A stretch of 64,000 nt of DNA, from contig JAPEHQ010000003.1 in the NCBI GenBank assembly GCA_027405735.1, positions 434,001 to 498,000 on the forward strand, given 5' to 3'. The notes below the pieces were generated by a model. The model was not told the origin of the DNA. It was given only the letters and a program-made list of their open reading frames with translations, and searched no databases. Source of the stretch: Mucor racemosus. Taxonomy: Eukaryota > Mucoromycota > Mucoromycetes > Mucorales > Mucoraceae. Positions 61,250 to 64,000 of this stretch are shown here, one piece after another. How positions within the stretch are numbered: position 1 is the first letter of the stretch; every line of letters begins with the position of its first letter. The translations under genes and the position numbers were made by a program.

Positions 61250-62336
61250 TTTCAGTTTTTCCCCTGTATACCCTCATCCCAAATTCTGAATTTGAAAAAA
61301 AATGGATAAAAATCTCGTTTTCTCTATAAATAATGCAGTTATAAGGCTCAGCAATGGCTCAATCAATAGATAATTTTGCTGTGCATTATTTTTATTATTT
61401 AAATTTGAAATATACTTATAAAAAGTGATGTGTATCTTCAAAAAACCTCCAAAATTTCAATCATATTTTACGCAAAATTTAATGTCAAGCATTCATCTGA
61501 GTTTTGTTTAGATGGGTGCAGAATTTAAAACTGTACAAGAATTATTTAATACACTAATCCAACTTACTTTGCAGTTCATAAGCTATTAAACGATTTTTTT
61601 TAAATTATTTTGTTAATTGCTTCGTGTACAATTGGAGTAGGAGTTCTAATTGAAGAGGCGGGTGCAATGAAAATTTCATTATTATATAAAATAGGGAAGG
61701 CAATAATTCGATTTTGTTTTTGAATCATTTTTCGTTCATTTTTTTCATCCAGTCGATTTTGGAACCCGTTATGATAAGTTTTAAGTTTTGATAAGAACTG
61801 TTATTTTGATTATCTCGACAAAAAATGCAGAGTAGTTTTGAGTTATATCTATCTGTGAATACAAAAATTAATATCTCAGTTTAGGTGCTCAGTTTCTAAT
61901 AATGAATTTTAGGTCAATCTTGGTCTATTTTAATCAATGTTTGGCCAATGCACTTATATTCTGATATTAATATCTCTATTCTCCGAAAGATATCAATGGC
62001 CTATAGGGTGAAGGTACATCTTCTTCAAAGATTTTATGTAATTTGACTCAATATTGGATGAAAAATTCGAAAACCATATGAAAATCATCTGAAACCTACT
62101 TCTTTACAACCGTAAAAAATCAATAACAGAAGCCTTCTTATTTCAGCGAATTTCGACCCTAATAACGTCCAACTTTGCATAAGAGTAAGGACACATCTTT
62201 GACACGCTGATCTTAAAGAGCAACGTCCGCAATCTACTGTGTATTGAGAAAACTATCACCAAAGTGCACCTATTATAGCTTTCTGCGCTGCGAGTTTTTA
62301 TCGAAAACAATCTATATACTATCTCTTCTATGAATA
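61250..62336 (+). repeat. Family A copy A5, part left of the transposon
   Basis: It begins at the CCCTGTATACCCTCATCCC landmark and follows A4 up to TATGAATA, where the 901-bp transposon has inserted. At 61597-61720 it carries a short segment matching the 3' end of the LINE in A1 (TTGCTTCGTGTA..., GAAGAGGCGGG-like) at the same position in the repeat. Confidence 0.75.
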
Positions 62337-63237
62337 ACGTGCCACCAGCTTTAAACCTGCACAAATTTTAACTTTTTTTAAGAGCTATCAACTCACCCAA
62401 AACTAACGATACAATAAAAAAAATCCATAACAATCATTATTTAAACCTTTGTAAACAATTGTTATGGCTCGAATACTTAATTTTACTATAAAATCATTCT
62501 GTTGATAGCCCTTGAAAATAGACGGTATTTCAAAATTTAAGCTGTGTGCTCTTAGGTGAGGGTAACTTTTGAAACAAGGATACTCTGTGACACATAACCT
62601 CCTTACCTTAAACCCAGCTTACGTAAGCAATGCGTGAAATCAGCATTTTCGCTATCAACTTTCCGAAAAATAAAGATATAATAAATCAGAGCCATAACAA
62701 TCATTATTTAAACCTTTGTGAACAATTGTTATGACTTTAATAGTTATTTTTATTATAAAATCATTTTACTGATACCCAAAGTACCATTGCGAATGCAATT
62801 GGATCAAAATGTACTGTGGTGCTGCCAAGAGGGAAGCTCGTTTGCGATGTGACTATACATTCAAGTCTCTGGAGAAAAACATCCATTCTTTTCTGGATAC
62901 CTCTGGTAACCTGACTCAAATCAGACATTATTTCAGAAGGTCGATGGACTACATCGAAGCTTATAGCAAATGTAGAGAAGTTGTCCAAGAAGTTAAGAAA
63001 TTTGTCAAAAAAAATATTTATCTCATAGAAAACTTAGAATTCCTAAAGATTTGTTATAAAAATAAAATGTTTGTTTAAACTTATTATACTTCTCAATCTC
63101 CCAAATAACAAATGAGCTACATTATCTGCCATGAGATGCCTCCAAAAAAAATATATATATTGAAATAGCGGAGTTCCAAAATAAATAAAAATTGAAACAA
63201 AATTAAAGTTTACACAGATTTAAAGCTGGTGGCACGT
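62337..63237 (+). mobile_element. 901-bp TA-flanked non-autonomous DNA transposon, copy 2
   Basis: Same ends (ACGTGCCACCAGCTTTAAA) and the same length as copy 1 at 13170-14070, inverted. Flanking TA pairs are 62335-62336 and 63238-63239. The family A copy at 47538-47556 shows the site before insertion, with a single TA: TATGAATACTGATCC there versus TATGAATA[element]TACTGATCC here. Confidence 0.93.
62809..63078 (+). pseudogene. C-terminal remnant of a DDE transposase (copy 2)
   Basis: The protein is identical to that at 13329-13598: the GAAKREARLRCDYTFKSL and IRHYFRRSMDYIEAY segments without the upstream catalytic core. It is not functional alone. Confidence 0.6.
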
Positions 63238-64000
63238 TACTGATCCAAGAAAGCTGTCACTTTTCATGAATTTAGGTATAAATAAGTACTACAAGTATCT
63301 CAGATACCAGCTTCCATGGGTTACTGTACATTCAGTGAGTTTGAACAACAAGTTACTTACCTATTATTATTTACACTTACCATTAAGATCAGTAAACTCA
63401 CCAGTTCTCGACGATAAATACGAATCCAAATGACCTCCCATTGTAATGACAGGTACTTCTAGCGTTGATCCACAGAATTTCAAAAGATTTAGTCTTTCCG
63501 AGTTGCTGTGGAAATGGGGAAATGAAAACGCGTACCTGTTTAAATTATTCTGTATGTATTGTTTCAGATATTCTTTGAAAATTTTTATAGTATTAAATAA
63601 TGGTTCAAAATAAATTGAGTTTTGAAGTTGCACTTAATGCACAGCAACAAATGTACGAAAAACATACCTTGACTTCATTAGCTAATAGCTATCTTTGAAG
63701 GGTTTTTGGGCAAGTTTTTGAAAAAAAATACTTTTCTTCTGCTTGAAAGAAATTTAGTAACTGGAAAAATGTTTGAAATCAATGAATATCGATTTAAATT
63801 GGCTGAAAGTTTCAAAATATATACTGCGGGTGTAACAGTATCTAGAAATATAATTTTAGCATTCATTGATTACTGATTAAATCGAAGGGATCAAACGCCC
63901 ACTTTCTTTGACTGGATTTTGTAACAACAAACAATTTCAAATTACAAATGGCGCTAAATTAACCGAAAACAGCATATATGGCAATGACAACAACCGAAGT
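63238..64000 (+). repeat. Family A copy A5, part right of the transposon (runs off the window)
   Basis: Matches 47.55-47.66 kb immediately after the transposon (CTGATCCAAG, CAGCTTCCA-like), and its last 220 bp match 15.87-16.09 kb (GTAACAGTATCTAGAA, GGCAATGACAAC). Between about 63.36 and 63.65 kb lies sequence not seen in the other copies. Confidence 0.65.

Overview
The window is nuclear DNA of a filamentous fungus, most probably a Mucoromycota/Mucorales-type species. The base composition is AT-rich, almost every gene is split by 50-75-nt GT-AG introns, and the gene set is fungal (SEC16, a BNI1/SepA-like formin, WDR75/UTP17, a SWI3/RSC8-type subunit, TRM4, COX5, ATP20, a DSC2/UBAC2-like protein, a DMA1-type FHA-RING ligase). 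A textbook U12-type AT-AC intron in the prefoldin-5 gene also fits: minor-spliceosome introns survive in early-diverging fungi but not in the common ascomycete models. I cannot name the species.

Layout. 1-6.9 kb is gene-dense: the 3' end of a DRS1/DDX27 helicase, ATP synthase subunit g, a small membrane/coiled-coil protein, a lineage-specific one-TM protein, an NTF2-like protein, and a rhomboid-like UBA/CUE protein. 7.3-17.7 kb is a transposon and repeat island. It holds a dispersed AT-rich repeat (called family A here) interrupted by a 5'-truncated, broken LINE, decayed minisatellites, a dynein intermediate chain gene fragment, a 901-bp TA-flanked DNA transposon, a hairpin MITE and a pogo-like MITE. 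17.8-23.9 kb carries DMA1-like, PRCC-like and WDR75 genes, the last two divergent. 24.1-30.2 kb is a second repeat island containing a palindrome with 1,334-bp arms. 30.4-45.0 kb is genic: TRM4, two small unknown proteins, SWI3-like, SEC16. 45.9-48.0 kb is the most complete family A copy. 48.1-59.1 kb carries the formin, PFD5, a TauD/JLP1-like dioxygenase pseudogene and COX5. 61.3 kb to the end is another family A copy, into which the second 901-bp transposon has inserted.

The genes do not form a pathway. They are ordinary housekeeping loci (ribosome biogenesis, oxidative phosphorylation, ER exit sites, actin, chromatin, tRNA modification) separated by repeat islands. The most notable items are the AT-AC intron, the near-perfect palindrome with a mirrored five-fold 12-bp repeat, and the pair of identical-looking transposons whose empty site is preserved elsewhere in the same window. 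Exon coordinates come from splice signals plus reading-frame continuity read by eye. Repeat limits are approximate.
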